A stretch of DNA of 64,000 nucleotides from Salmonella enterica subsp. houtenae serovar Houten. Its GTDB lineage: Bacteria; Pseudomonadota; Gammaproteobacteria; Enterobacterales; Enterobacteriaceae. Shown here one piece after another: positions 25,034 to 34,594 of the stretch. Each line of letters starts with the position of its first letter. Position 1 is the first letter of the stretch. A model generated the notes under the pieces. The model worked only from the letters and a program-made list of their open reading frames with translations. It ran no database searches and was not told where the DNA came from. Made by a program: the position numbers and the translations under genes. The DNA is taken from the NCBI GenBank assembly GCA_900478215.1, contig LS483478.1, positions 2,170,001-2,234,000 of the forward strand, given 5' to 3'.

Positions 25034-25635
25034 GCAGCCACTACGCTGTCAATCGCGGCTTTTGCATCAGACTGGGCTTTAGCCGCCACTTCCGGTCCGT
25101 AGGCAATACCTTCGGCAAAGACAAAATTCACGTCGGTAATACCGATAAAACCGAGGAACACTTTCAGGTAAGGCGCAATTAAATCCGTCGGGGTGTCTTT
25201 ATGGATACCGCCGCGGCTGGAAAGAATCACCGCACGTTTACCGGTTACCAGACCTTCCGGGCCTTTTTCGGTATAGCGGAAAGTGATACCGGCGCGGGCA
25301 ATCAGATCAAAGTAGTTTTTCAGCTGCGTCGGGATATTGAAATTGTACATCGGCGCCGCAATAACGATGACGTCGTGGGCTTTCAGTTCAGCAATGAGTT
25401 CATCGGACAGCGCCAGAGCGTCCTGTTGACGTGGCGTTAAAGGCGCATCGCCCGGACGCATCGCGCCCACCAGTTCGCCATCCAGCACCGGAACAGGGTT
25501 GGCCGCCAGATCGCGGACAGTAATTTCATCTGCGACGTGTTTTTCGCGCCATTGTTCAATAAAATAGTCAGTCAACTGACCAGACTGAGAGTACCCTGCC
25601 AGAATACTGGATTTAAGAACTAATACCTTGCTCAT
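25030..25635 (-). CDS. azoR: AzoR, FMN-dependent NADH-azoreductase/quinone reductase
   Basis: A 201-aa flavodoxin-fold enzyme that reduces azo dyes and quinones with NADH. The FMN-phosphate loop K-S-S-I-L-A-G-Y-S-Q-S (about 8-18) and the M-Y-N-F-N-I-P (about 96-102) and S-S-R-G-G (about 139) loops are present. In E. coli AzoR protects against quinones and thiol stress. An AGGAAAC site precedes the ATG. A double palindrome around 25725-25754 upstream is a likely operator. Confidence 0.95.
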   Translation of the reverse strand: MSKVLVLKSSILAGYSQSGQLTDYFIEQWREKHVADEITVRDLAANPVPVLDGELVGAMRPGDAPLTPRQQDALALSDELIAELKAHDVIVIAAPMYNFNIPTQLKNYFDLIARAGITFRYTEKGPEGLVTGKRAVILSSRGGIHKDTPTDLIAPYLKVFLGFIGITDVNFVFAEGIAYGPEVAAKAQSDAKAAIDSVVAA

Positions 25636-25724
25636 GGGTGTTTCCTTTTATGTGTTTGAAGGGGCGTGCCCCGTTGCTTGTTGACACTTTATTCACAAAT
25701 ATGTCGCAGGGATAGCGCAATATA

Positions 25725-25754
25725 TCGAACCCTTTGTTCGAAATTATTGAACAA
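25725..25754. promoter_or_regulatory. Overlapping palindromes upstream of azoR
   Basis: TCGAAC-N5-GTTCGA (25725-25741) is a perfect inverted repeat, and a second one, TTGTTC-N9-GAACAA (25734-25754), overlaps it. They lie about 90-120 bp upstream of the azoR start, between it and hrpA. A dimeric repressor or activator site is inferred; the regulator is unknown. Confidence 0.5.
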
Positions 25755-25835
25755 CGCACAAGAAGCCCCGATGTGGTACTCTATATCTATCATTTAAAAC
25801 GATTTTAAACAGGCAGAATGCTGCCCAAGATCCTT

Positions 25836-28800
25836 ATGACAGAACAATCTACGTTGACGCTTCAGGCGTTACAGCAGCGGCTGGATTCACTGATGCTGCG
25901 CGACAAACAGCGCTTTGCGCGCCGCCTGCATGGCGTAAAGAAAGTGAAAAACCCTGATGCGCAACAGGCCATTTACCAGGCGATGGCGAAAGAAATTGAA
26001 CAGGCTGTGGCGCAAGTCGTCCTGCGCGAAGCGGCGCGCCCTTCAATCACTTATCCGCAAAATCTGCCTGTTAGCCAGAAGAAACAGGACATTCTGGAAG
26101 CGGTCCGCGATCATCAGGTGGTGATCGTGGCAGGGGAAACCGGTTCCGGTAAAACCACCCAGTTGCCGAAAATTTGTATGGAACTGGGGCGCGGAATTAA
26201 AGGTCTGATTGGCCATACGCAGCCGCGTCGCCTGGCGGCGCGTACCGTCGCTAACCGTATTGCCGAAGAGCTACAGACGGAGCCAGGCGGTTGTATCGGC
26301 TATAAAGTTCGTTTCAGCGATCATGTGAGTAGCAACACCATGGTCAAACTGATGACGGACGGTATCCTGCTGGCGGAAATCCAGCAGGACAGGCTGCTGA
26401 TGCAGTATGACACCATCATTATTGATGAAGCGCACGAACGTAGTCTGAATATTGACTTCTTGCTCGGCTACCTGAAAGAACTTCTGCCGCGTCGTCCCGA
26501 TCTGAAAGTGATTATTACCTCTGCGACCATCGACCCGGAACGCTTCTCGCGCCACTTTAGTAACGCGCCGATTATCGAAGTCTCTGGCCGAACGTATCCT
26601 GTAGAAGTTCGTTATCGCCCCATCGTTGAAGAGGCTGACGACACTGAACGCGATCAGTTACAGGCAATTTTTGACGCCGTTGATGAACTGGGGCGTGAAA
26701 GTCCCGGCGATATCCTGATTTTTATGAGCGGAGAGCGGGAAATCCGCGATACCGCCGACGCCCTGAATAAGCTGAACTTACGGCATACCGAAGTGCTGCC
26801 GCTGTACGCACGCTTGTCGAACAGCGAACAGAACCGCGTTTTCCAGTCGCACAGCGGACGCCGTATCGTGTTGGCGACTAACGTGGCGGAAACCTCGCTG
26901 ACGGTGCCAGGTATCAAGTATGTGATCGATCCTGGCACTGCGCGCATCAGCCGCTACAGCTACCGCACTAAAGTGCAGCGCCTGCCGATTGAACCGATCT
27001 CACAGGCTTCCGCCAACCAGCGTAAAGGGCGTTGCGGACGCGTATCGGAAGGGATCTGCATTCGTCTGTATTCGGAAGATGACTTTTTGTCACGTCCGGA
27101 ATTTACCGACCCGGAAATTCTACGTACCAACCTGGCGTCGGTTATTTTGCAGATGACCGCCCTGGGGCTGGGTGACATTGCCGCCTTCCCGTTTGTCGAA
27201 GCGCCGGATAAGCGCAATATTCAGGATGGCGTGCGTTTGTTGGAAGAGCTGGGGGCGATTACCGCCGACGAACAGCAGACGGCATATAAGCTGACGCCGC
27301 TGGGCCGACAATTATCCCAGTTGCCGGTCGACCCGCGACTGGCGCGTATGGTTCTGGAAGCGCAAAAGCATGGCTGTGCGCGCGAAGCGATGATCATTAC
27401 TTCCGCACTCTCTATTCAGGATCCGCGCGAGCGTCCTGTGGATAAGCAGCAGGCTTCCGATGAGAAACACCGGCGTTTCCATGATAAGGAGTCCGATTTT
27501 CTGGCGTTTGTGAACCTGTGGAATTACCTCGGCGAGCAACAAAAGGCACTGTCGTCGAATCAATTCCGTCGTCTGTGTCGCACCGACTATCTGAACTATT
27601 TACGCGTGCGTGAGTGGCAGGATATCTATACTCAACTGCGTCAGGTGGTAAAAGAGCTGGGGATTCCGGTAAACAGCGAACCAGCAGAGTACCGGGAAAT
27701 TCACGTCGCGTTGTTAACGGGGCTGTTGTCGCATATCGGGATGAAAGATGCCGATAAGCAAGAGTACACTGGCGCGCGTAACGCCCGATTCTCTATTTTC
27801 CCCGGATCCGGTTTATTCAAAAAACCGCCGAAATGGACAATAGTCGCAGAGCTGGTGGAGACCAGCCGTTTGTGGGGGCGCATCGCTGCCCGCATTGAGC
27901 CAGAATGGGTAGAACCGGTAGCCCAGCACCTGATTAAGCGCTCATATAGCGAACCGCACTGGGAGCGGGCGCAAGGCGCGGTGATGGCGACGGAAAAGGT
28001 CACTGTCTACGGTCTGCCGATTGTCGCCGCGCGCAAAGTGAATTACAGCCAGATTGACCCAACGTTGTGTCGCGAGTTGTTTATCCGCCATGCGCTGGTG
28101 GAGGGGGACTGGCAAACCCGTCATGCCTTCTTCCGGGAGAATCTTAAATTGTGTGCGGAAGTGGAGGAACTTGAGCACAAATCGCGCCGCCGCGATATCC
28201 TGGTGGATGACGATACCCTGTTTGAGTTTTATGACCAGCGTATTAGCCATGACGTTATTTCCGCCCGCCACTTTGATAGTTGGTGGAAAAAAATCAGCCG
28301 CGAGACGCCGGACCTGCTCAACTTTGAAAAAAGTATGCTGATTAAAGAAGGCGCGGAAAAAATCAGCAAACTGGATTACCCGAACTTCTGGCACCAGGGC
28401 CATCTCAAGCTGCGTTTGAGCTATCAGTTTGAACCGGGCGCGGATGCTGACGGCGTGACCGTCCATATTCCGTTGCCGCTACTTAACCAGGTGGACGAGA
28501 GCGGTTTTGAATGGCAGATCCCAGGGCTACGCCGCGAATTAGTTATCGCGTTGATTAAATCGCTGCCAAAACCGGTACGTCGCAACTTCGTTCCTGCGCC
28601 AAACTATGCTGAAGCGTTTTTAGGTCGCGTAACGCCGCTGGAGCTGCCGTTGCTGGACGCGCTGGAGCGTGAACTGCGCCGGATGACCGGCGTCACGGTC
28701 GATCGGGAAGACTGGCATTGGGATCAGGTGCCCGAGCATCTGAAAATCACGTTTCGCGTCGTGAATGACAAAAACAAGAAACTGCAGGAAGGGCGCTCGC

Positions 28801-29738
28801 TCGCCGAGCTTAAAAATGCGCTGAAAGGTAAAGTGCAGGAGACGCTCTCGGCGGTAGCGGATGACGGCATCGAGCAGAGCGGGCTGCATATCTGGAGTTT
28901 CGGCGCGCTGCCGGAAAGCTACGAACAGAAACGCGGTAATTATAAAGTGAAGGCGTGGCCGGCGTTAGTGGATGAGCGTGACAGCGTCGCTATCAAATTG
29001 TTTGATAATCCGCTGGAACAACAACAGGCGATGTGGTGCGGTTTACGCCGTCTGCTGTTGCTCAATATTCCTTCACCGATTAAGTATCTGCATGAGAAAT
29101 TGCCGAATAAAGCCAAGCTGGGGCTGTACTTTAACCCGTACGGCAAAGTACTGGAGTTGATTGACGACTGTATCGCCTGCGGGGTAGATAAACTGATAGA
29201 TGCCAACGGCGGGCCGGTGTGGAGCGAAGCAGGTTTCACCGCGCTACATGAAAAGGTACGTGCCGAATTGAATGATACTGTGGTGGATATCGCGAAGCAG
29301 GTTGAGCAGATCCTGACGACCGTATTCAATATCAATAAGCGCCTGAAAGGGCGGGTGGATATGAGCATGGCGTTGGGGCTTTCCGATATCAAGACGCAGA
29401 TGAGCGGTCTGGTGTACCGTGGCTTTGTGACTGGCAACGGTTTTAAACGTCTCGGCGATACGTTGCGCTATCTGCAGGCAATTGAAAAGCGCCTGGAGAA
29501 ACTGGCTGTCGATCCGCACCGCGATCGGGCGCAAATGCTGAAAGTCGAAAGCGTCCAGCAGACGTGGCAACAATGGATAAACAAACTGCCTCCAGCGCGT
29601 CGCGAGGATGATGATGTTAAAGAGATCCGTTGGATGATTGAAGAGCTGCGCGTCAGTTATTTCGCCCAACAGCTCGGTACGCCTTATCCTATTTCCGATA
29701 AACGTATTTTACAGGCCATGGATCAGATTACGGCCTAA
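25836..29738 (+). CDS. hrpA: HrpA, DEAH-box RNA helicase
   Basis: A 1300-aa ATP-dependent RNA helicase. It has Walker A G-E-T-G-S-G-K-T (about 95-102), D-E-A-H (about 197), S-A-T, and motif VI Q-R-K-G-R-C-G-R. Helicase-associated HA2 and OB-fold domains follow, then a long C-terminal domain (about 750-1300) special to HrpA. HrpA resolves stalled ribosomes and processes some fimbrial mRNAs in E. coli. The start M-T-E-Q-S at 25836 matches the E. coli length of 1300 aa; the frame opens six codons earlier at another ATG. Confidence 0.96.
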   Translation: MTEQSTLTLQALQQRLDSLMLRDKQRFARRLHGVKKVKNPDAQQAIYQAMAKEIEQAVAQVVLREAARPSITYPQNLPVSQKKQDILEAVRDHQVVIVAGETGSGKTTQLPKICMELGRGIKGLIGHTQPRRLAARTVANRIAEELQTEPGGCIGYKVRFSDHVSSNTMVKLMTDGILLAEIQQDRLLMQYDTIIIDEAHERSLNIDFLLGYLKELLPRRPDLKVIITSATIDPERFSRHFSNAPIIEVSGRTYPVEVRYRPIVEEADDTERDQLQAIFDAVDELGRESPGDILIFMSGEREIRDTADALNKLNLRHTEVLPLYARLSNSEQNRVFQSHSGRRIVLATNVAETSLTVPGIKYVIDPGTARISRYSYRTKVQRLPIEPISQASANQRKGRCGRVSEGICIRLYSEDDFLSRPEFTDPEILRTNLASVILQMTALGLGDIAAFPFVEAPDKRNIQDGVRLLEELGAITADEQQTAYKLTPLGRQLSQLPVDPRLARMVLEAQKHGCAREAMIITSALSIQDPRERPVDKQQASDEKHRRFHDKESDFLAFVNLWNYLGEQQKALSSNQFRRLCRTDYLNYLRVREWQDIYTQLRQVVKELGIPVNSEPAEYREIHVALLTGLLSHIGMKDADKQEYTGARNARFSIFPGSGLFKKPPKWTIVAELVETSRLWGRIAARIEPEWVEPVAQHLIKRSYSEPHWERAQGAVMATEKVTVYGLPIVAARKVNYSQIDPTLCRELFIRHALVEGDWQTRHAFFRENLKLCAEVEELEHKSRRRDILVDDDTLFEFYDQRISHDVISARHFDSWWKKISRETPDLLNFEKSMLIKEGAEKISKLDYPNFWHQGHLKLRLSYQFEPGADADGVTVHIPLPLLNQVDESGFEWQIPGLRRELVIALIKSLPKPVRRNFVPAPNYAEAFLGRVTPLELPLLDALERELRRMTGVTVDREDWHWDQVPEHLKITFRVVNDKNKKLQEGRSLAELKNALKGKVQETLSAVADDGIEQSGLHIWSFGALPESYEQKRGNYKVKAWPALVDERDSVAIKLFDNPLEQQQAMWCGLRRLLLLNIPSPIKYLHEKLPNKAKLGLYFNPYGKVLELIDDCIACGVDKLIDANGGPVWSEAGFTALHEKVRAELNDTVVDIAKQVEQILTTVFNINKRLKGRVDMSMALGLSDIKTQMSGLVYRGFVTGNGFKRLGDTLRYLQAIEKRLEKLAVDPHRDRAQMLKVESVQQTWQQWINKLPPARREDDDVKEIRWMIEELRVSYFAQQLGTPYPISDKRILQAMDQITA

Positions 29739-29824
29739 AAAGCCAGATGAATACCTCTTTCCAGGTGAGCCGGCACTCATCCGCTATGAGTCCGCTAGCC
29801 TGTCAGGAGCAAAAAGGAGCGATC

Positions 29825-30625
29825 ATGAATACAACGCCATTTCCGGCTCTCTCCGGGACAACATTGCTGGCGGTGAATACCGTTGGACAGTGGCTGGCGC
29901 AAAATGATTTTTCCGGCGAACAGTCTTATGCGTCGGATTGTGTCGTCCTGGCGGGCAATGCGGTGATCCCCACTATCGACGCTGCCTGCCGCATCGCCAA
30001 AGCGCAAGGCATTCCTTTACTGATTAGCGGCGGTATAGGTCATTCAACGCCGTTTTTGTACGTCGCGATCGCCCGGCATCCGCGCTACCACACTATTCGT
30101 ACAACCGGACGTGCCGAAGCCGCTATCCTCGCTGATATTGCGAACCAGTTCTGGCATATTCCGGCTGAGAAAATTTGGCTGGAAGATCAGTCAACTAATT
30201 GCGGCGAAAATGCCCGTTTCTCCTGCGCATTGATCCGTCAGGCGAAAGAGAATATTAACACGGCTATCGTTGTGCAAGACCCCACCATGCAGCGGCGCAC
30301 TATGGCGACGTTCCGTCGCGTGACGAGCGATGACACCGATGCGCCGCGCTGGCTGAGTTTTCCCGGTTTTGTGCCGGTACTGCGCCATCTTAATGGCGGT
30401 ACAGGATTTACCGATGCTAAAGAGGGCATCTGGACGGTGGAGCGTTATCTGTCTCTGATTGCCGGCGAGTTGCCACGTTTGCGTGACGATGAAACGGGAT
30501 ATGGGCCGCGCGGTAAAGATTTTATTATTCACGTAGATATCCCACGTGATGTTGAAACCGCGTGGCAGGTATTGCAGGCAGATACTACGCTGCACGGTGC
30601 GTTAGATCAGCGAACGTTGCGCTAA
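29825..30625 (+). CDS. ydcF: YdcF, DUF218-family protein
   Basis: A 266-aa DUF218 protein resembling E. coli YdcF, which has a Rossmann-like fold and binds S-adenosylmethionine in vitro. The core is visible as D-C-V-V-L-A-G-N-A-V near the N-terminus, S-G-G-I-G-H-S-T, and E-D-Q-S-T-N-C-G-E-N-A. No signal peptide is seen. The start at 29825 has an AAAGGAG site; the longer frame overlaps the hrpA trailer. In E. coli aldA follows; here aldA is absent and cybB is next. Confidence 0.9.
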   Translation: MNTTPFPALSGTTLLAVNTVGQWLAQNDFSGEQSYASDCVVLAGNAVIPTIDAACRIAKAQGIPLLISGGIGHSTPFLYVAIARHPRYHTIRTTGRAEAAILADIANQFWHIPAEKIWLEDQSTNCGENARFSCALIRQAKENINTAIVVQDPTMQRRTMATFRRVTSDDTDAPRWLSFPGFVPVLRHLNGGTGFTDAKEGIWTVERYLSLIAGELPRLRDDETGYGPRGKDFIIHVDIPRDVETAWQVLQADTTLHGALDQRTLR

Positions 30626-30741
30626 AAATCGCCCGTTTGCGAGGGTGAACGGGCAAGTGCGACCACCATCTCATAAATTTGATGAATTATTTATAAAAGC
30701 TGGTTATGTTGTCGCTTTACGGTTTTCATTCAGGACGCGTT

Positions 30742-31272
30742 ATGGGCAATAAGTATTCCAGCCTGCAAATTGGTATTCACTGGTTAGTCTTTTTTCTGGT
30801 TATTGTGGCTTACGCCGCGATGGAGCTACGCGGTTTTGCGCCGCGTAGTTATCGGCCCTGGTTTAATATGACGCACGTTTCATGCGGTATTACTATTTTG
30901 CTATTAATGGTGGCGCGCTTGTTTATTCGACTGAAATATCCCACGCCGCCCATTATTCCTCGTCCAAAACCGATGATGACCGGAATGGCGCATTTGGGAC
31001 ATCTGGTTATTTACCTGCTATTTATAGCGCTGCCTGTTATTGGCCTGGTCATGATGTATCACCGCGGCAATCCCTGGGTCGCATTTGGCATTGTCATGCC
31101 CCATGCCGCCGAAGCTAACTTTGAACGCGTAGATATGCTGAAATCCTGGCACGTCACGCTGGCGAATCTGGGCTATTTTGTTATTGGACTCCATGCCATC
31201 GCTGCTTTGATGCATCACTATTTCTGGAAAGACAACACGTTGTTACGGATGATGCCGCGTAAACGTTCCTGA
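30742..31272 (+). CDS. cybB: CybB, cytochrome b561 (superoxide:ubiquinone oxidoreductase)
   Basis: A 176-aa inner-membrane di-heme cytochrome with four helices. Heme-ligand histidines are recognisable in I-H-W-L-V (about 13), M-T-H-V-S-C-G (about 48), and two near the C-terminus, S-W-H-V-T (about 137) and G-L-H-A-I (about 151). E. coli CybB oxidises superoxide in the membrane and passes electrons to ubiquinone. The start M-G-N-K-Y-S fits the E. coli length exactly. Confidence 0.95.
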   Translation: MGNKYSSLQIGIHWLVFFLVIVAYAAMELRGFAPRSYRPWFNMTHVSCGITILLLMVARLFIRLKYPTPPIIPRPKPMMTGMAHLGHLVIYLLFIALPVIGLVMMYHRGNPWVAFGIVMPHAAEANFERVDMLKSWHVTLANLGYFVIGLHAIAALMHHYFWKDNTLLRMMPRKRS

Positions 31273-31354
31273 TGTATTTGCCTCTAGGTCTGGTTTAGCC
31301 GCTTTAGGCGAGTAGGGCATGCTCAGTGGGGATCGCGTATTCTGTACAGAAAAC

Positions 31355-31386
31355 GCCTGCGTCTAATCGAGACCCGTGACGCAGGC
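31355..31386. terminator. Hairpin downstream of cybB
   Basis: A perfect nine-base stem (GCCTGCGTC / GACGCAGGC) with a 14-base loop lies 83 bp after cybB. There is no T-run. E. coli has the hokB/mokB locus beyond cybB, but I find no hok-like peptide here. Confidence 0.45.
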
Positions 31387-31534
31387 GAAGGAGAACGGGT
31401 CTACATCGGAAGCGGGTATTATACTTATTTGTATGACAAATAAAATAAACAATTGCTATCCCATAATCCAATATTTAATCAATACGTTAGCCCCATAAGC
31501 TATCGCTTCCCGACGGGGCGGAAGCGATCAACAC

Positions 31535-32197
31535 TTACGATAAACGAGGCGTAGTGGCGGAAAATAGCGCGACGGCGCCATGTTGCTCCAGAGTCACCTT
31601 AGCGAAGTGTTCGTCCAAAGCGCTGCGTAACGTATCGGCTGAATCATGGATATTGCTGAATATGCCTTTCTTGTTATAGACAGCCATCAATTTTTTGCCA
31701 AAAGCATTGTGAGCAACCTCTTTACCCAGAATCGTGGCGCCAAAAAGCGTGCCGCCGGGTTTAAGCGCCATACCAGCATTTTTAATTGCCTTCGCTTTCG
31801 TTGTCATCTCACCGGGTAAGCAGTGCAGAAGATAGTACATAGAAACGGAATCGAAACGTCCGTGCCAGTCCGCCGGGAACGTGTCGAAAACATCATGTTG
31901 TAGTGTGGCGCGGATTTTCGTATTACCCACTCGGCTGGCGGCTATTTTCAGGCTATCCGGATTTAAATCCATCAGCGAAATGGCATGAGTCGCAGGCGCA
32001 TGTTTCAGGTAATAACCTGTGCCTACGCCAATATCCAGGTGAGTCTCGCCCATGTGATGCAGGAAGAAAGGAAGTAGCCGCGTATCAGTAGGACACTTCC
32101 AGGCATATTTGTTTGAGATATTGAGTACCCACCAGTCATATAAGCTAAGCGTGAATGGGTTATAGACTTTTGCGCCCGATTGTTGTGTATGCTTCAT
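31535..32197 (-). CDS. Class I SAM-dependent methyltransferase
   Basis: A 220-aa protein with a Rossmann methyltransferase core: motif I L-D-I-G-V-G-T-G (about 55-62), an acidic loop M-D-L-N-P-D (about 76-81), then Y-Y-L-L-H-C-L-P and a K-P-G-G-T-L-F post-motif. It has no membrane segment or signal, so it should be cytosolic. The substrate is unknown; small-molecule methyltransferases of the UbiE/Tam type are the closest by eye. It stands alone between cybB and the dal cluster. The AT-rich 310-bp gap to dalV holds nothing I recognise. Confidence 0.8.
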   Translation of the reverse strand: MKHTQQSGAKVYNPFTLSLYDWWVLNISNKYAWKCPTDTRLLPFFLHHMGETHLDIGVGTGYYLKHAPATHAISLMDLNPDSLKIAASRVGNTKIRATLQHDVFDTFPADWHGRFDSVSMYYLLHCLPGEMTTKAKAIKNAGMALKPGGTLFGATILGKEVAHNAFGKKLMAVYNKKGIFSNIHDSADTLRSALDEHFAKVTLEQHGAVALFSATTPRLS

Positions 32198-32507
32198 TGT
32201 TCTCTCGCTAAATAATTTCGCAGTGAGATTAAAACAATGAAATAATCGTTAGGCAAGCATTAATCAGGTGAGTAAGTAATTTAATGCTGCGAATGAAGGC
32301 GATATTATGAATTAAGCTAATATATTATCTTAAAGAAGATGGAGGATAATAATAGCTGATAATTAATAATCGCTAGTGTACATGGAGTAAGTCTTAGACC
32401 AAAATGGATACCCGATGCAATAATGAAGGTTAAAATCTTAACCAACACTTAATAAAAATAACTTTGATAATGTCAGCGGTGAATTAACCAGAGTAGTACT
32501 GCTCAAC

Positions 32508-33188
32508 TCAGTAATTCTGACCGTAATGGCGAAGCAGTCTATGCTCTAAAAACCGGGTCAAACTGACAATAAAGGTAACGCCAATAAGATACACTATGGC
32601 GGCAAAAAGGTAAGCATGGAAGAATTTAAAGTCAGTTGCAGCAACCTCCTGAATTCGCGCGAAAAATTCTGTATATTGGATAAGAAAAACGATGGTGCTG
32701 TCTTTAAGGTTATTAATCACCTGATTAGTTAGGGCTGGAATAGAAGACAGCAATACCTGAGGCAGTATAATCCACAAAAAGATCTGCCGTTTGTTAAACC
32801 CCTGAACGATTGCCGCTTCAGTTTCATATTTATTCAATGCGTTATAGGCAGTTGTCATGTATGCGGCATTATATGCGCCGACATTTAGAGTAAACCCTGT
32901 AACCGCCACGGTAAAAGAGGACAGGTGAATGCCAGATTGAGGTAAACCATAATAGGTAACAAACAGAATAAGAATGAGCGGCGTACCGATAAAGAAATCC
33001 ATGTACAGTCGAGTTATGGCTTTTACCACTGGTTGATGGCTAAGGCTCAGAAAAAAAATGATCATTCCCCACAAAAAGCCGGTGATGGAAACAATCAGCG
33101 CAAGTTTACAGGTTTCTTTAATACCGTCCACAACAAGTGGCAGCTGTTCAGTCAGGTCATTAAAGAAAAGAGACCAGCCAGCGATCAT
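32508..33188 (-). CDS. dalV: ABC transporter permease, DalV-type
   Basis: A 226-aa polar-amino-acid permease (HisM/GltK type) with about five membrane helices and the EAA loop near residues 130-150 (A-A-I-V-Q-G). It is the last gene of a four-gene ABC operon. The start ATG overlaps the ATPase stop by four bases (ATGA), so the two are coupled. Gene order and SBP sequence match the Salmonella D-alanine importer DalSTUV, described as SsrB-controlled and needed for resistance to neutrophil killing. Confidence 0.8.
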   Translation of the reverse strand: MIAGWSLFFNDLTEQLPLVVDGIKETCKLALIVSITGFLWGMIIFFLSLSHQPVVKAITRLYMDFFIGTPLILILFVTYYGLPQSGIHLSSFTVAVTGFTLNVGAYNAAYMTTAYNALNKYETEAAIVQGFNKRQIFLWIILPQVLLSSIPALTNQVINNLKDSTIVFLIQYTEFFARIQEVAATDFKFFHAYLFAAIVYLIGVTFIVSLTRFLEHRLLRHYGQNY

Positions 33189-33916
33189 CGTTGTGCCTCG
33201 CTAAAAAAACAGTGGATATCTGGATCCGTTTCTCGTAAGGCAAGATTGGTAAAAGTACCTTCTGCTCGAATCTTGCCATGATTAAGAAACGTTACGTTAT
33301 CGCTTAGTAATCTGGCGAGACGAATATCATGAGTGACGCATAATATAGTGACGCCATTGTCGTGAAGTTGTTTGATCAACATTCCGACTTCACGAGTCAT
33401 GAGCGGATCAAGTGCAGACGTCGGCTCATCAAAAATAATGAGTTCCGGGTCGGTGACCATTGTACGGACCAGAGCGACGCGCTGCTGCTGTCCACCCGAT
33501 AACTGCGAAGGATATTTCGCGCTATGCGAGACCATATCAAGTTTTTGTAGCTCATGTAAGGCTTTCTCCCGGGCCAGTTGTCCCGGCATGTCAAACACTT
33601 TACATAGGGCAAGGGTAATATTATCCATGACATTAAGATGGCGATACAAAGCGTAATTCTGGAAAACACAACCCACTTTTTTTCTGAATTCAAGGATATT
33701 AAATTCTTTATCATAAATATTTCTCCCATGAAAATAAATATTACCATAATCAGGCTCTTCTAATCGAACCAGACAGCGTAAAAGCGTCGTTTTTCCACAG
33801 CCGGATGGCCCCATGACAACTTTCATTTCTCCAGATTCAATTTTCAGGCTAACCGTATCAAGAACCTTTTTTCCTGAATATTCCTTACTTATATCTTTTA
33901 GCTCTAGTAAAACCAT
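33185..33916 (-). CDS. dalU: ABC transporter ATPase, DalU-type
   Basis: A 243-aa ATPase of the polar-amino-acid family. Walker A G-P-S-G-C-G-K-T (about 35-42), signature L-S-G-G-Q-Q-Q-R (about 136-143), Walker B L-I-I-F-D-E-P-T (about 156-163) and a switch His in C-V-T-H-D are all intact. The start M-V-L-L-E-L at 33916 follows family length; the seven upstream codons are optional. It lies between two permease genes and energises import. Confidence 0.83.
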   Translation of the reverse strand: MVLLELKDISKEYSGKKVLDTVSLKIESGEMKVVMGPSGCGKTTLLRCLVRLEEPDYGNIYFHGRNIYDKEFNILEFRKKVGCVFQNYALYRHLNVMDNITLALCKVFDMPGQLAREKALHELQKLDMVSHSAKYPSQLSGGQQQRVALVRTMVTDPELIIFDEPTSALDPLMTREVGMLIKQLHDNGVTILCVTHDIRLARLLSDNVTFLNHGKIRAEGTFTNLALRETDPDIHCFFSEAQR

Positions 33917-33940
33917 GAGTATCACCTCTATTTTCATGCT

Positions 33941-34588
33941 TCAACTGATGCGATATTTTTTCTCAAACACTCCAGCCAGAAGAATAAAAACTTTATAAAT
34001 AATGAAATATAAGACCCCGGCAAGAGTATAGATCTGTAACCCGTTCAGTGTGATGGCTGTCAGTGACATCGCCTGCTTCGTTATTTCAGCGATACCTACA
34101 GTATAAGCAAAGGGCGTCGCTTTTAATACAGAAGAAAATTCATTGATAATACCGGGCACAGAAAATCGCAACATCTGTGGCAGTTCAATATTTATTATAA
34201 CCTGTAATTGACGCATACCGGCTACTTTCGCTACCGTAATTTCGAATGGATCAACTAATTTAAGCGCCCCTCTGAACACTTCGGCAAGATAACTCCCGCT
34301 GATTAAGCCGACGCTGAGGTTCATGGCCACCAGGGGTGAAATATATATGCCAATCGATGGCAATCCAAAATAAATAAGAAAAACAGCAATAAGTATTGGA
34401 ATTCCCCTAAGAGTAAAGACCAGTACGTCGAGTATCTTCTGTAGTGGAAGGGGGGACAGCCGCCGTAATACGGCGACTGTAAGCCCGGTAAAAAACGCTG
34501 AAAGAAAACAGGTAAATGTCACAAGCAGCGTATTACCAATACCTTCCAATAAGAAATAAAAGATAGCCAGCATATTACCCGATGACAT
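33941..34588 (-). CDS. dalT: ABC transporter permease, DalT-type
   Basis: A 215-aa inner-membrane permease of the HAAT family with about five helices. The EAA-loop region K-V-A-G-M-R-Q-L-Q-V-I (about 122-132) contacts the ATPase. The two permeases DalT and DalV probably form a heterodimeric channel. It begins six bases after dalS ends, so it is in the same operon. Confidence 0.8.
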   Translation of the reverse strand: MSSGNMLAIFYFLLEGIGNTLLVTFTCFLSAFFTGLTVAVLRRLSPLPLQKILDVLVFTLRGIPILIAVFLIYFGLPSIGIYISPLVAMNLSVGLISGSYLAEVFRGALKLVDPFEITVAKVAGMRQLQVIINIELPQMLRFSVPGIINEFSSVLKATPFAYTVGIAEITKQAMSLTAITLNGLQIYTLAGVLYFIIYKVFILLAGVFEKKYRIS

Positions 34589-34594
34589 AGCTTA

